A stretch of 16,012 nt of DNA from RGIG7450 sp045648785 (GCA_045648785.1 JAZROP010000025.1:1-16012); one strand, 5' to 3'. Shown: positions 1 to 8,048, numbered from the stretch's first letter. Notes: a model not told the origin generated them from the sequence alone. Numbers and translations are program-made.

Positions 1-131
1 CACTTAAAAGAGCAATTCAATCTAAGGTGGAAGATAAACTTGCCGAAGAAATGCTTGACAGTGCCGTTTCCGAAGGTGACAAAATTCTAATTGATTATAA
101 AGATGAAAAACTAACGGTTAATAAAATGTAA
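1..131 (+). CDS. clpC: ClpC-type AAA+ unfoldase, C-terminal end (partial)
   Basis: The window opens inside this gene. The frame starting at base 3 gives 42 residues and ends in TAA at 129-131. The peptide begins LKRAIQSKVEDKLAEEML and runs on to a GDKILIDY stretch. This matches the end of the second AAA+ module (D2 small, C-terminal domain) of Clp/Hsp100 ATPases, where an R-x-I-Q-x-x-V-E-D-x-L-(A/S)-E-x-(M/I)-L helix precedes a short beta hairpin. The family unfolds proteins and feeds them to ClpP. The wording of the helix is closer to ClpC than to ClpB, but with the N-terminal, Walker and ClpP-loop regions outside the window the subtype is an inference. A hairpin terminator follows directly. 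Confidence 0.8.
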   Translation, partial: LKRAIQSKVEDKLAEEMLDSAVSEGDKILIDYKDEKLTVNKM

Positions 132-134
132 ATC

Positions 135-167
135 AAAAAAGGACGGAAATTTATTCCGTCCTTTTTT
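135..167. terminator. Bidirectional intrinsic terminator between clpC and bofA
   Basis: An 8-bp perfect stem GGACGGAA (141-148) / TTCCGTCC (154-161) has a 5-nt loop. It is extended by A6 on the left (135-140) and T6 on the right (162-167), so it ends in a U-tract in either direction. It sits 3 nt after the clpC-like stop and overlaps the bofA stop codon (168-166), so it serves two convergent genes. Confidence 0.88.
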
Positions 168-417
168 ATATAAACAGTTTCAGTATAAATAGCATAATAA
201 ATCCGGGCAGACCGAGAAAACCGCAGACAAGGCAGGTTACACCATTTACGCCAATATTAATATTAAATGGGGCACCAAGAAAATTTACCAGAATTAGTGC
301 AAGCATACCAAAAATACTGTTATAAAACAGTTTCCACACCTTTCCAAAATTTGAAAAAATAAGCCAGATACAAAGAAGAACCCCTATCAGCATTATTATA
401 AATTCAAAAACATTCAT
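166..417 (-). CDS. bofA: BofA-like inhibitor of pro-sigma-K processing
   Basis: An 83-residue, very hydrophobic protein with an N-terminal membrane segment (about residues 5-22), a central one (about 36-50) and a C-terminal hydrophobic stretch. The centre reads KLFYNSIFGMLALILVN, and the end has NGVTCLVCGFLGLPGF. This asparagine-rich middle followed by a G-x-x-G-x-P-G end is the hallmark of the BofA family, and the length (80-90 residues) fits. In Bacillus, BofA sits in the outer forespore membrane with SpoIVFA and holds the SpoIVFB protease inactive until a forespore signal arrives. Whether it does that here cannot be seen. The start ATG (417-415) has a strong GGGGGATGG ribosome site just upstream. 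I could not identify a convincing sigma-E promoter. It shares its terminator with the convergent clpC-like gene. Confidence 0.82.
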   Translation of the reverse strand: MNVFEFIIMLIGVLLCIWLIFSNFGKVWKLFYNSIFGMLALILVNFLGAPFNINIGVNGVTCLVCGFLGLPGFIMLFILKLFI

Positions 418-504
418 ATTCCATCCCCCATAATATATTTTATTTTAGGAAAATGCGATATAGAACAAAAATGCTAGAACAGATACACACATCTCTCAGT
501 AAAA

Positions 505-540
505 TATAAAAAAAGAGACGCGTTAAACGCGTCTCTTAAT
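505..540 (-). terminator. Intrinsic terminator of the S-layer-homology gene
   Basis: An 11-bp perfect stem (513-523 / 527-537, core GAGACGCGT) has a 3-nt loop. On the minus strand it is followed by a run of T from the plus-strand A-run at 508-514. It lies 16-20 nt beyond the stop codon of the SLH gene and correctly oriented for it. It also separates that gene from bofA. Confidence 0.88.
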
Positions 541-555
541 TTATTGGTTCAATAA

Positions 556-3500
556 TTATCTGCTGTTAGCGATAACTACGAATTCAGCAATTCTGTTGCC
601 TACGATTCTTGCAAATACGATGTCACCATCTGCTGCTGTGTAAGAAGCGTCAGAGTCACAAACAATATCTGCTGTCATAGCGTCGATAACTTTACCGTCG
701 CCTGTGTATTTGTCGTAGAGTGTACCAACTACATCGTTAGCGAAAGCATATGTCTTAGCTGTGTCGTTGTCATCATCTAAGATGGAGAGGTTACCGTTGT
801 CAAGGAATTTCTGAGCGTAACCTACTACGAATTTGTAGTTTGTATTGCCTGTGATTGTAGCAAGAACTGTATCATCATCATCAACTGTGTCGATAGTGTT
901 GAGTGATGTGTAAGTTCCTGTACCAACAGCTTTTGCAATATCGCTGCCTTCTACGAGGATATCAATGCTTGCTGCTTCACCTTTAGCATTGAGTGTGTAG
1001 AGAAGAACATCACCCATTTCAAAAGCGTACTGGCCAGCAGAAGGAGTACCTGTTACAGGAGTTAATGCAGAGCCGAGCTGTGCGTTAACTGTGTTTGCAG
1101 GTGTGCCGTAAGCTGCTTTCTTAATGGTAGCTTCATATTCATCAGTGTTGATGAAGATTGTAGTTTCTTCACCGGCTTTAATACCTTCGAGAAGGATACC
1201 AGCTTCGCCAGCTTCGTTTGTAGCTTCCATCGGAGCGTCTGTGAGTACGAAGAAGTTGTCAGCGTAGTTAATGCCAGCAGCCATACCCTGACCAAGAGCA
1301 GCACCGAGGATACCGGAGTCATCTTCGTCATAACCAGCAAGAAGTGTATATGTGTCGCCATCAGCAAGTGAGCTTAATGCAACAATAGATACATCACTTT
1401 CTGTTGTGTCGAGGTCTCTGTCGCCTTTAACACCAGAAGGTACATTGAAGATTACTGTGTTTTCATCGTAGAAGTAGTCACCAATCATGAATGTGTCAGC
1501 GCTGTAAACACCGCCGGAGATGCTTTCATCTACGAATACGCTAGCTGTGTCGTTGAGGTAGAGTTTAGCTACCTGACCTGCAGCGTTGAGGTCGTAAGCA
1601 ACGATTTCGTTAACGCCCCATTTTGTTGTAGAACCGCTTACGTTATCTAATGTGTTGCCAGAGCTGTTACCAGCTTCTAGAGTTGTCCAGGAAACTGATT
1701 TGGAAGCTGTTCTTGCGCCACCGTCGATAGAAACCTGATCAGCGAATTCAAGAGTTTCCCATGCGCCTTCAGCGTTCATGAGTCTGATCTGAGCGGGTTC
1801 GCCGTAGTCAGCGTTGTATTCTCTAATATAAGTTGCAAAACCGTATTTAACGTTTGCAGCTGTAGCTGTTGTGTCAACTGCTACGAGGATACCACGGATA
1901 TTCTTGAAGAATACTGCTGTATCGCCAAGGCTGAAGCCTGTAGCAGTTGTTTTGTAAACTGTACCGTCTACAGAAACTTTGCCTGTAGCTTTTGCTGTTA
2001 CTTTACCTTCTACTTTGTCGGATACGATGTAAACTTTACCGTATTCGAGTTCTTTAGAACCGTTGATATAACCAGCAATGGAGAGAACGTCATCTTCTTT
2101 GATATCTTCGAAAGAAGCGATTTCGCCATCTTTGTAGATTTCAAATTTCTGAGTTTTTGATGTTTCGTCAAGTATTACATAAGAAGCTAAACCACTGGGA
2201 AGGGGATTGTAAGAAACTTTCCATGTTCTGTCAGCAATTCTTGTAACCTGAACATCTTTGTAAGTTGTGATGTAAGCTACGTTGAATTCATCTTCAGTTG
2301 TAGAAAGAAGTGTTACATCATTGTGTGCATCATTATCAAGGTAGAGCTCGAGAGCTTCTTTGATTTCTTCGTTTGTATCAATTTTTTTGTTAACACCTGT
2401 GTTGAGGTAAGTGCCAGCAACGATAGAGTTTTCTCTGCCGTTTACATAAACTTTGTTGATGTTGAGTGTATATTCTTCTGTTTCACCAGCTTCTTTATCT
2501 GTGTAAACTTCGATTATACCTGCCGCTCTTTCAGGAGAAACATCTGTAACTGCAGCGTGACCTGTTACAGAAGCGTCAGCTTTGAGGTCTTCAGTTGCGA
2601 AAGTAACTGTTTCGTTTTTGTTACCATCTTTGAGGATGCAAACAAGTTCAGCATCATCAGTGCCGGCATCTTTAACGTAAAGAACAGAAGCAACGTCAAT
2701 AAGATCTTTTGCAGCTGCTTCAACTTCGCCTGTAGCGTTGATTGTTACATCTGTAAAGTCGTTAACAAAAGGATTGCAGTTTACGTTAGGTGCACTGTAT
2801 TTAACTGCGTTTGCTTTCTTAGCTTCAGCTGTAATCTGATAGTTGTAGTTAACTTTTACTTTACCATCTTTAAGGCTGCTGGAAAGGCTTGTAGCTGTAA
2901 CAACACCTTCGAATTTAGTTACGCCAAGTTTGTTGAGAAGGAGGCTGTTAACTGTTTCGAAGTTTGTCTGTGTGCCGTAGCCTGTCTGTTCCATCAAAGG
3001 AACATCAAGTGAGTTGTAAGCGAGCTGAGCAACAACACCACGTGTAGCGGGTTCGTTAGCTTTCGCACCAGAAATACCAGCGAGGATGCCTTTCTGAGAA
3101 GCAACTACCTGGTAACCACCCGGATAACCGCCGTTAGCGTCAGCCATAGGTGTGTAACCAAGAGCAGCAACTACCATTTTGATAGCTTCCTGGTATTTAA
3201 CGGGATCTTCAGGACCAAATCTGCCATCACCGTAACCGTTTACGATACCCTGCTGTGCAGCAAGAGCGATGTAACCGTTTGCCCAATGGTCAGCTGCTAC
3301 GTCTGTAAAGATTGTAGCGCCGCCTGTAGCGGTATCAGCGAGACCGAGCAGACGAATAACAACAGTAGCAAATTCTGCTCTTGTTATTGTAGCTTCGGGT
3401 TTGAAGGAACCGTCTTCGTAGCCCTTTAAGATTTCAAGAGCGCTGAGGACAGTAACTGCCTCTTCGCAGTCAGCGCCTGCTTCTACGTCTGTGTAAGCTG

Positions 3501-3570
3501 CAAAGCTTACCATGGACAGAGCCATAGCGAGAGCAAGTACTACTGCTAAAACTTTTGATAAGTTCTTCAT
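556..3570 (-). CDS. S-layer homology (SLH) domain surface protein
   Basis: A 1004-residue exported protein. Residues 1-25 are a Sec signal peptide (two lysines, a long Ala/Leu/Val core, likely cleavage near VSFA-A). Three SLH modules follow: about 26-75, with the binding motif ITRAE at 62-66; about 88-138 (FTDV...W...I..A...GIVNGYGDG, the TRAE site replaced by VKYQE); and a more degenerate one at about 149-192. SLH modules bind secondary cell-wall polymer on the peptidoglycan. The remaining 800 residues are Thr/Val/Ala/Asp-rich and beta-like, with no enzymatic motif that I recognise. The start has an ideal ribosome site (AAGGAGGAG, 7-8 nt upstream). The consensus promoter, possible second promoter, 5'-terminal hairpin and private terminator all point to a monocistronic, heavily expressed structural protein, plausibly the main S-layer subunit. 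That role is inferred. Confidence 0.9.
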   Translation of the reverse strand: MKNLSKVLAVVLALAMALSMVSFAAYTDVEAGADCEEAVTVLSALEILKGYEDGSFKPEATITRAEFATVVIRLLGLADTATGGATIFTDVAADHWANGYIALAAQQGIVNGYGDGRFGPEDPVKYQEAIKMVVAALGYTPMADANGGYPGGYQVVASQKGILAGISGAKANEPATRGVVAQLAYNSLDVPLMEQTGYGTQTNFETVNSLLLNKLGVTKFEGVVTATSLSSSLKDGKVKVNYNYQITAEAKKANAVKYSAPNVNCNPFVNDFTDVTINATGEVEAAAKDLIDVASVLYVKDAGTDDAELVCILKDGNKNETVTFATEDLKADASVTGHAAVTDVSPERAAGIIEVYTDKEAGETEEYTLNINKVYVNGRENSIVAGTYLNTGVNKKIDTNEEIKEALELYLDNDAHNDVTLLSTTEDEFNVAYITTYKDVQVTRIADRTWKVSYNPLPSGLASYVILDETSKTQKFEIYKDGEIASFEDIKEDDVLSIAGYINGSKELEYGKVYIVSDKVEGKVTAKATGKVSVDGTVYKTTATGFSLGDTAVFFKNIRGILVAVDTTATAANVKYGFATYIREYNADYGEPAQIRLMNAEGAWETLEFADQVSIDGGARTASKSVSWTTLEAGNSSGNTLDNVSGSTTKWGVNEIVAYDLNAAGQVAKLYLNDTASVFVDESISGGVYSADTFMIGDYFYDENTVIFNVPSGVKGDRDLDTTESDVSIVALSSLADGDTYTLLAGYDEDDSGILGAALGQGMAAGINYADNFFVLTDAPMEATNEAGEAGILLEGIKAGEETTIFINTDEYEATIKKAAYGTPANTVNAQLGSALTPVTGTPSAGQYAFEMGDVLLYTLNAKGEAASIDILVEGSDIAKAVGTGTYTSLNTIDTVDDDDTVLATITGNTNYKFVVGYAQKFLDNGNLSILDDDNDTAKTYAFANDVVGTLYDKYTGDGKVIDAMTADIVCDSDASYTAADGDIVFARIVGNRIAEFVVIANSR

Positions 3571-3618
3571 TATAGAACTCCTCCTTATAAAAAATTTTTT
3601 TGATCACCTTGTAAGGCG

Positions 3619-3642
3619 TGATACAACATTTCTGTCGTATCA
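3619..3642 (-). promoter_or_regulatory. 5'-terminal stem-loop of the SLH mRNA
   Basis: On the minus strand a 9-bp stem (TGATACGAC / GTTGTATCA, one G-U pair) closes a 6-nt loop. The predicted transcription start from the downstream promoter is about 3643, so this hairpin would form the very 5' end of the mRNA. Such hairpins are known to protect abundant transcripts from decay. A weaker ATCACC...GGCGTGAT inverted repeat follows at about 3603-3622, before the ribosome site. Confidence 0.6.
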
Positions 3643-3649
3643 TGAATTC

Positions 3650-3678
3650 ATTATAGCACCGCAAAACTTTACTGTCAA
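3650..3678 (-). promoter_or_regulatory. Sigma-A promoter of the SLH gene (proximal)
   Basis: On the minus strand TTGACA (3678-3673) and TATAAT (3655-3650) are both perfect consensus hexamers with an ideal 17-bp spacer. Predicted start of transcription is near 3643, giving a leader of about 73 nt to the ATG at 3570. Confidence 0.92.
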
Positions 3679-3803
3679 GCGTTTAAAAAATCTGTAATGA
3701 AAATGTAAACTATTTCGTAATAATGTTACAAAATGCACTTTTTCATCAGATTTTTTACCCGCCGAAAGCAAAGCTTGCAGGTTATAAAAATCCACTCTTT
3801 AAC

Positions 3804-3832
3804 ATTATACCAATAAATTTTTAAAAAATCAA
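3804..3832 (-). promoter_or_regulatory. Candidate second, distal promoter of the SLH gene
   Basis: On the minus strand TTGATT (3832-3827), a 17-bp spacer and a perfect TATAAT (3809-3804). The -10 is preceded by TGG, an extended -10 (TGn). It reads toward the SLH gene and would give a leader of about 225 nt. It lies just past the ddl stop codon, in the 283-bp gap that otherwise holds only the SLH control region. I see no clear hairpin terminator for the ddl operon in this gap. Confidence 0.6.
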
Positions 3833-3853
3833 GAAAAAATAAACATTTTTCCA

Positions 3854-5026
3854 TTATTTTTTGGCGCCTTTTGTTCCTCCCTGAAGCGATAGTACATCCG
3901 TTTCAAATGTAAATGTAAGCTTTTCTTTAATTCTTGCGGTTTTAAGCGCAATATTTATGAGCCTGTCAATAACTTCCGGGAAAGATATTCCTGCCGCTTC
4001 CCACAGATAAAAGGAAAGCGAACCGGGAATTGTGTTGATTTCGTTAACATACATACTGCCGTCTGCAGTGTCTATCATACAGTCAACTCTTGATGCACCG
4101 GCACAACCCAGCGCGCGGAATGTGTCTGCAACCATTTTTCGGATGGTCGTTTCCTGCTCTTCTGTAATGTCGGCCGGAACTTTTCTTGCAAGAGATGCCA
4201 TACCCTCTGAGGTTTTGCTGGACTTTGCCCCCTGCATATATTTCTTTTCATATGAAAGGAAATCTCCACCAAATGGTTCTTCACAAACGGAGGTGATTAC
4301 CTCTTCCGAATCACCCATTACTGCGCAGTTGATTTCTCGCAGGTTTTCTATCGCGTGTTCAACAAGAACTTTTTCCGCAAAACTGAAAGCTTCGTCAATC
4401 GCTTCTTCAAGCTCACCGCGGTCTTTGGCTTTTTTTATTCCCACGCTTGACCCGAGGTTTGACGGTTTTACTATTACAGGATATCCCAGTCTTTCAATTT
4501 TTTCCAAAATTTCGGTTTTGTTTTCAAACCAGTCGGCAGAATAGAAATATTCACAGTCCAGCACAGGGACTCCGTGTTCTTTCAAAATCTTCTTCATCAT
4601 GACTTTATCCATACCAAGTGCAGATGCAAGCACTCCACAGCCTGCGTAAGGCAGACCAAGAGTTTCAATATATCCTTGCAGGCATCCGTCCTCGCCGTTT
4701 GTTCCATGCATTACCGGAAGCACCACATCAATATATTCAGAAATTCCTCCAAAGCGTTTTTTAGGATATGTTTCAAGCTTAGCGCCCTTTTCGTCATTAA
4801 CGAAAATCACTCGGCTGCTCTTTTTAAGCAGCGCGGGGATATTTTTAAAGGCCTCCACACTTGTCATTTCAGGGCTAGTGTAAAAAAGTCCTGACTTTGC
4901 TATATAAATAGGTATAATATTATATTTATCTTTGTCGGCTGCAGCTATCGCCTGTTGAGCAGATATTATTGAAATTTCATGTTCTACTGAGCGTCCGCCA
5001 AAAAATACCGCTACATTAAGTTTCAT
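3854..5026 (-). CDS. ddl: D-alanine--D-alanine ligase
   Basis: A 390-residue ATP-grasp ligase that joins two D-alanines for peptidoglycan. Visible motifs in order: GGRSVEHEIS (10-19), with the glutamate that contacts the first substrate; HGTNGEDGCLQG (107-118); the ATP-binding KPSNLGSSVG (187-196); omega-loop FLSYEKKY (256-263); and metal ligands D315, E329 and N331 in RVDCMID and NEINTIPG. The open frame extends 25 codons further upstream into murF, but the ATG at 5026 has an AAGGAGA site and begins the usual (M)K-x-x-VAVxFGG start, so I chose it. That ribosome site abuts the murF stop codon, so the two genes are co-transcribed. The loop reads SYEKKY as in Ddl enzymes, unlike VanA-type D-lactate ligases. 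A VanG-like D-Ala-D-Ser activity cannot be excluded by eye. Confidence 0.92.
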   Translation of the reverse strand: MKLNVAVFFGGRSVEHEISIISAQQAIAAADKDKYNIIPIYIAKSGLFYTSPEMTSVEAFKNIPALLKKSSRVIFVNDEKGAKLETYPKKRFGGISEYIDVVLPVMHGTNGEDGCLQGYIETLGLPYAGCGVLASALGMDKVMMKKILKEHGVPVLDCEYFYSADWFENKTEILEKIERLGYPVIVKPSNLGSSVGIKKAKDRGELEEAIDEAFSFAEKVLVEHAIENLREINCAVMGDSEEVITSVCEEPFGGDFLSYEKKYMQGAKSSKTSEGMASLARKVPADITEEQETTIRKMVADTFRALGCAGASRVDCMIDTADGSMYVNEINTIPGSLSFYLWEAAGISFPEVIDRLINIALKTARIKEKLTFTFETDVLSLQGGTKGAKK

Positions 5027-5039
5027 TTTTATTTCTCCT

Positions 5040-6596
5040 TTAGCTGTTATACAAGTCGGGCAGGTCATTTTCAAAAAGCACAGTCCAGCCGTCACCGGCA
5101 ACTGCCCGCATCTGCGAGAGTGCCTCGGTTAAATCTGCCGCTACAAAAATCTTTTCTTCCGGGAAATTTCCCAATCCATCTTTTATTGGCTCTGTTTGCT
5201 TTTTTCCTACCAATATAATATAATCACAATTTTCCGCTGCATGCTGTCCAAAAATTTTGTTGAACTCATATTCTTTTTCACCAAGCTCAACCATACCGGG
5301 CGTTATAAGCATACGCTTGCCCTTTTCAAAACTGCCCAGAACCTCCACTGCAGACTTCGCACCTTCAAGATTTGAATTAAATGCGTCGTCTATCACCAAA
5401 ATCCCACCCGCCTGTTTTATTGGCTGAAGTCGGTGGGGTACCGGTTTGATGCGTTTTACTGCCATAGCAATTTCGTCAGGAGTCATGCCCAATTTAAGCG
5501 CAAGGGCAGCTGCGCCCACTATATTTAATATGTTATGTTTGCCCAGAAGCTTTGATTCCACGCGGAAAGGTTCAATCCCCTCACCGCAGATGTTAAAGCT
5601 TGCACCTGATGGTCCGTAGCTTATGTCGTCAGCATAATATTTTCCACCGTCAGCGGCGGTCAGGCTGTAGCCTGTCGCAGATGCAGGTTTGTTTTTCTTT
5701 ACAAGGTCTGATGACATATTTACGACCGAATTCTCCTTATTTTCAAGTGCATCAAAAAGCTCAAGTTTGGTCTTAACAATATTTTGGGTTGTTTTAAAGG
5801 TTTCAAGATGCTGTGGACCTATCGAGGTAATAATGCCATAATCGGGACAAACTATATCACAAATTTCTTTGATTTCTCCCGTATTCTGCGCGCCCATTTC
5901 GCAAACAAAAATTTCATGAATAGGTTTTAACTTTTCACGGACAGTACGGACAACCCCCATCGTAGTGTTGTAACTTTCGGGAGTCATGAGAGTATTGAAT
6001 TTTCTCGATAACATTTCTGCTAGAATATATTTTGAACTTGTTTTTCCGTAACTTCCCGTCACGCCAACGACCGTCAGATGGTTCATTTTATTTATAATTC
6101 TTTTTGCGTCGCGGATATATCGTCCTGCAACTGTTTTTTCTATCGGCATATTAATAAAATTTGCCGCAAGGACAAATAAAAAAGCGAGTAGGTTTCCGGC
6201 AAGTTGCAGGATAAAGTGCAGGGGTGATAAATACAAAACCACGCACCACACCGCAAGCAAAACAACTCCCGTAACGGTAAGTCTTTTAACTCTGGCGGTG
6301 AATACAAGCGGTTTTTTTGCCTTGGTTTTATTTTTACAAAGACGGACAAAACCAAAAACATTCAGCACCGACCACAAAATAAAACCCATCGGTTGAGGCA
6401 AGAAAACCGACCCGGCAAGCGCAAATGCCGGAATTAAAATATCTCCGGCAAGAAAATTTTTGCCCGGATGTTTTTTCACCCAGTTAAAATAGTTTGTATT
6501 AAGATAAAATTCCTGTTGAAGCATATGAACGCCAAGCTTAAGTTTCGGAAGCAGGTAGAGCGCACAAGTAACCACCCCAATTATTTTAAACCACAT
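5040..6596 (-). CDS. murF: Membrane-anchored MurF-like Mur ligase
   Basis: 518 residues. MurF adds D-Ala-D-Ala to the UDP-MurNAc-tripeptide using ATP. The central and C-terminal Mur ligase domains are complete: P-loop TGSYGKTSSK (180-189), SYNTTMG (208-214), CEMGAQ (232-237), SIGPQHLETF (258-267), HNILNIVGAAALA (354-366), PHRLQ (387-391), DDAFNSN (403-409) and MVELGEKE (435-442). The usual soluble N-terminal domain that holds the UDP end is missing. Residues 1-150 are instead strongly hydrophobic, with about four or five predicted membrane segments (roughly 3-19, 50-66, 70-86, 106-123, 127-147) and a conserved-looking HMLQQEFY segment at 24-31. The ATG overlaps the upstream hydrolase stop codon as TAATG, implying translational coupling, and ddl follows after 13 nt. 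Ligase class is certain; the exact substrate is inferred from the neighbours. Confidence 0.88.
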   Translation of the reverse strand: MWFKIIGVVTCALYLLPKLKLGVHMLQQEFYLNTNYFNWVKKHPGKNFLAGDILIPAFALAGSVFLPQPMGFILWSVLNVFGFVRLCKNKTKAKKPLVFTARVKRLTVTGVVLLAVWCVVLYLSPLHFILQLAGNLLAFLFVLAANFINMPIEKTVAGRYIRDAKRIINKMNHLTVVGVTGSYGKTSSKYILAEMLSRKFNTLMTPESYNTTMGVVRTVREKLKPIHEIFVCEMGAQNTGEIKEICDIVCPDYGIITSIGPQHLETFKTTQNIVKTKLELFDALENKENSVVNMSSDLVKKNKPASATGYSLTAADGGKYYADDISYGPSGASFNICGEGIEPFRVESKLLGKHNILNIVGAAALALKLGMTPDEIAMAVKRIKPVPHRLQPIKQAGGILVIDDAFNSNLEGAKSAVEVLGSFEKGKRMLITPGMVELGEKEYEFNKIFGQHAAENCDYIILVGKKQTEPIKDGLGNFPEEKIFVAADLTEALSQMRAVAGDGWTVLFENDLPDLYNS

Positions 6597-7360
6597 TACA
6601 ATACATCCTTTTCAAGAAATTTGTTCGCAACTGCGTTAAACATCGGAAAGTTGTCAATATAGGAATAGTGCCCGCCGCCGGGAACCGTTACTATTCCGGC
6701 ATCGGGGATAAACTTCTCCATTTTTTTCGCATCGGAAAGCGGGGTTGCATCATCCTTTTCTCCCCAGAAGAGTAAAGTGGGGCAATCTATATCTTTTAGA
6801 AGATATGTCAAATCTTCATTAACCACACGCACCATGACTCTCCGCATCAGCGGATTTGCATTTTTATAGTCGCTGCTTCCAAATTTTCCTTTAATTTTTT
6901 CTTCAAGCGGTTGTGACAGTTTTCCGGCCAGCGCTGCAACGCGTTTCATTATTTTATAAGTATAAACTTTGCAATAATAATCCGGACCGCGTTTTGGTTT
7001 TATTCCCGCACTGTCAATAAGAATGATTTTAGGCGGTGTCATCAGTTTTTTTGCCGCAAGGATTATGCTGAGTCTGCCACCGAAAGAATGGCCGATGAGA
7101 ATAGGGTTTGTAATTCCGAGCTTAACTGTGAGATTTTTCACAAAATCTGCATATGTGTAAACATCCCAGTCCTCTCCCGGCAAATCACTCTGTCCAAATC
7201 CCGGCAAATCCACGAGCCACACTCTAAACTTTGCCGAAAGCGCGTCTGCCATAGGCTTTATGGCACGGATATCCGCCCCCCAGCCGTGGAGCACCAAAAC
7301 ATCATTGCCCTCGCCATAAACCTCGTAATTTATATTTATGCTATCTACTGATATTTTCAC
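6596..7360 (-). CDS. Alpha/beta-fold hydrolase in a cell-wall operon
   Basis: 254 residues of a standard alpha/beta hydrolase. The oxyanion region is LHGWGAD (24-30), followed by the strand VDLPGFGQSD (50-59). The nucleophile elbow GHSFGG (90-95) carries Ser92. The acid is probably Asp203 in WGEKDDATP, and the histidine His231 lies in GGGHYSY. There is no signal peptide, so it should be cytoplasmic. Its substrate is unknown. Because it leads an operon with MurF-like and Ddl genes and overlaps the MurF-like gene by one base, a job on D-Ala-D-Ala or precursor peptide, such as recycling or editing, is a reasonable guess only. The start codon is GTG at 7360-7358, preceded by AAGGTGAT at suitable distance and by a good promoter 25-60 nt upstream. 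Confidence 0.85.
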   Translation of the reverse strand: MKISVDSININYEVYGEGNDVLVLHGWGADIRAIKPMADALSAKFRVWLVDLPGFGQSDLPGEDWDVYTYADFVKNLTVKLGITNPILIGHSFGGRLSIILAAKKLMTPPKIILIDSAGIKPKRGPDYYCKVYTYKIMKRVAALAGKLSQPLEEKIKGKFGSSDYKNANPLMRRVMVRVVNEDLTYLLKDIDCPTLLFWGEKDDATPLSDAKKMEKFIPDAGIVTVPGGGHYSYIDNFPMFNAVANKFLEKDVL

Positions 7361-7391
7361 CTGTTATCACCTTACATACATATATAGATAT

Positions 7392-7420
7392 ATTATACAT
7401 TAAACGGAAATAAATGTCTA
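7392..7420 (-). promoter_or_regulatory. Sigma-A promoter of the hydrolase-murF-ddl operon
   Basis: On the minus strand TAGACA (7420-7415, five of six consensus bases), a 17-bp spacer and a perfect TATAAT (7397-7392). Transcription would start near 7385, leaving a short leader of about 25 nt before the GTG start. Confidence 0.82.
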
Positions 7421-7427
7421 TATTTTT

Positions 7428-7562
7428 TTAAATTTTTGTATCCGCTTCCCTTTCTCCGCTTTTGCTTATGGAACGTCTGTATTCATTTGGCGACATGTAA
7501 ATAAATTTTTGAATGTTGCGAGAAAATGATGAGGACTGCAAAAGCATAGCTTGTCAGAAATC
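7428..7562 (-). pseudogene. C-terminal remnant of an AraC-family regulator
   Basis: The minus strand encodes QSSSFSRNIQKFIYMSPNEY, then RRSIS and a short basic tail ending in TAA at 7430-7428. This is the end of the second helix-turn-helix of AraC/XylS regulators (typical pattern: GFSSSSYFSRxFKKxxGMSPxEYRR). A TGA interrupts the frame about a dozen codons upstream. The neighbouring frame just before it reads SYAFAV, similar to the expected IAYAVGF, which suggests a frameshift. The N-terminal sensor and first helix-turn-helix are gone; a metallophosphoesterase fragment on the other strand occupies that place. Too short to act as a regulator. Confidence 0.7.
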
Positions 7563-7601
7563 TGTTTTCTCATCAATGTCTGGCACCCAACAATGCAATA
7601 T

Positions 7602-8032
7602 CCATTTTAAACTGCGATGCCGTAAGGGAGGTTATAAAAAACGCTCCAAATAAGGTGCTTGCTTCCTTTAACGGTCATGAACACTGGGATTATGATGTGA
7701 AATATGACGATATATGGTATATCAATAGCATTTCCTGTCTGTGGATAGATGAAGATTTCGTTGTAGAAAATGTTTACGGCAAGGAAATCGACAAAAAATA
7801 TCCCAATATTAAATATGTTGTTCCTTACAAGGACCCAAACTTTGCAATCATAACCGTCGGTGAAGACGGGTTGGACATCAAGGGAACCCTCAATAAATAT
7901 TACGGTCCCTCTCCCGGGGAAATAGTTCTGTACAAAAAACCATGCTCCTGGTGGTTTGAGAATAATTATTGCAACCGCCCTAAGCATGCTCCCGATGTAG
8001 CAGACAGGTTCCTACCATTTTTAAAGAAATAG
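7602..8032 (+). pseudogene. Truncated metallophosphoesterase (3' part)
   Basis: An open frame runs from about 7602 with AISILNCDAVREVI, then NKVLASFNGHEHWDYD, and continues for about 120 residues to TAG at 8030-8032. GHEH preceded by small hydrophobic residues is the last metal-binding motif (GHxH) of calcineurin-like phosphoesterases. The following strands (IWYINSISCLW...) fit the end of that fold. The earlier motifs (DxH, GDxxD, GNHE) are not upstream; the sequence there is the AraC remnant on the other strand. The only in-frame start is a GTG at 7655, inside the fold, preceded by GGGAGG at 7626-7631 but at poor distance. It is therefore probably a 5'-truncated gene rather than a small protein. 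A terminator follows. Confidence 0.62.
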
Positions 8033-8048
8033 AGAATTAAAGCAAAAG

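Noticed and set aside
418..510. Sigma-E type promoter upstream of bofA
   Set aside because: The region is A/T-rich with several ATA-containing stretches, but no pair of hexamers at the right distance stands out, so I do not annotate one.
2323..3012. 229-codon plus-strand open frame inside the SLH gene, rich in Phe, Cys and Val
   Set aside because: It is fully antisense to a strongly supported gene. Its odd composition is what biased codon use on the other strand produces, and it has no ribosome site or known motif.
5027..5101. 25-codon upstream extension of the ddl frame
   Set aside because: It overlaps the end of murF and adds a Cys-rich segment not seen in Ddl. The ATG at 5026 has a proper AAGGAGA site.
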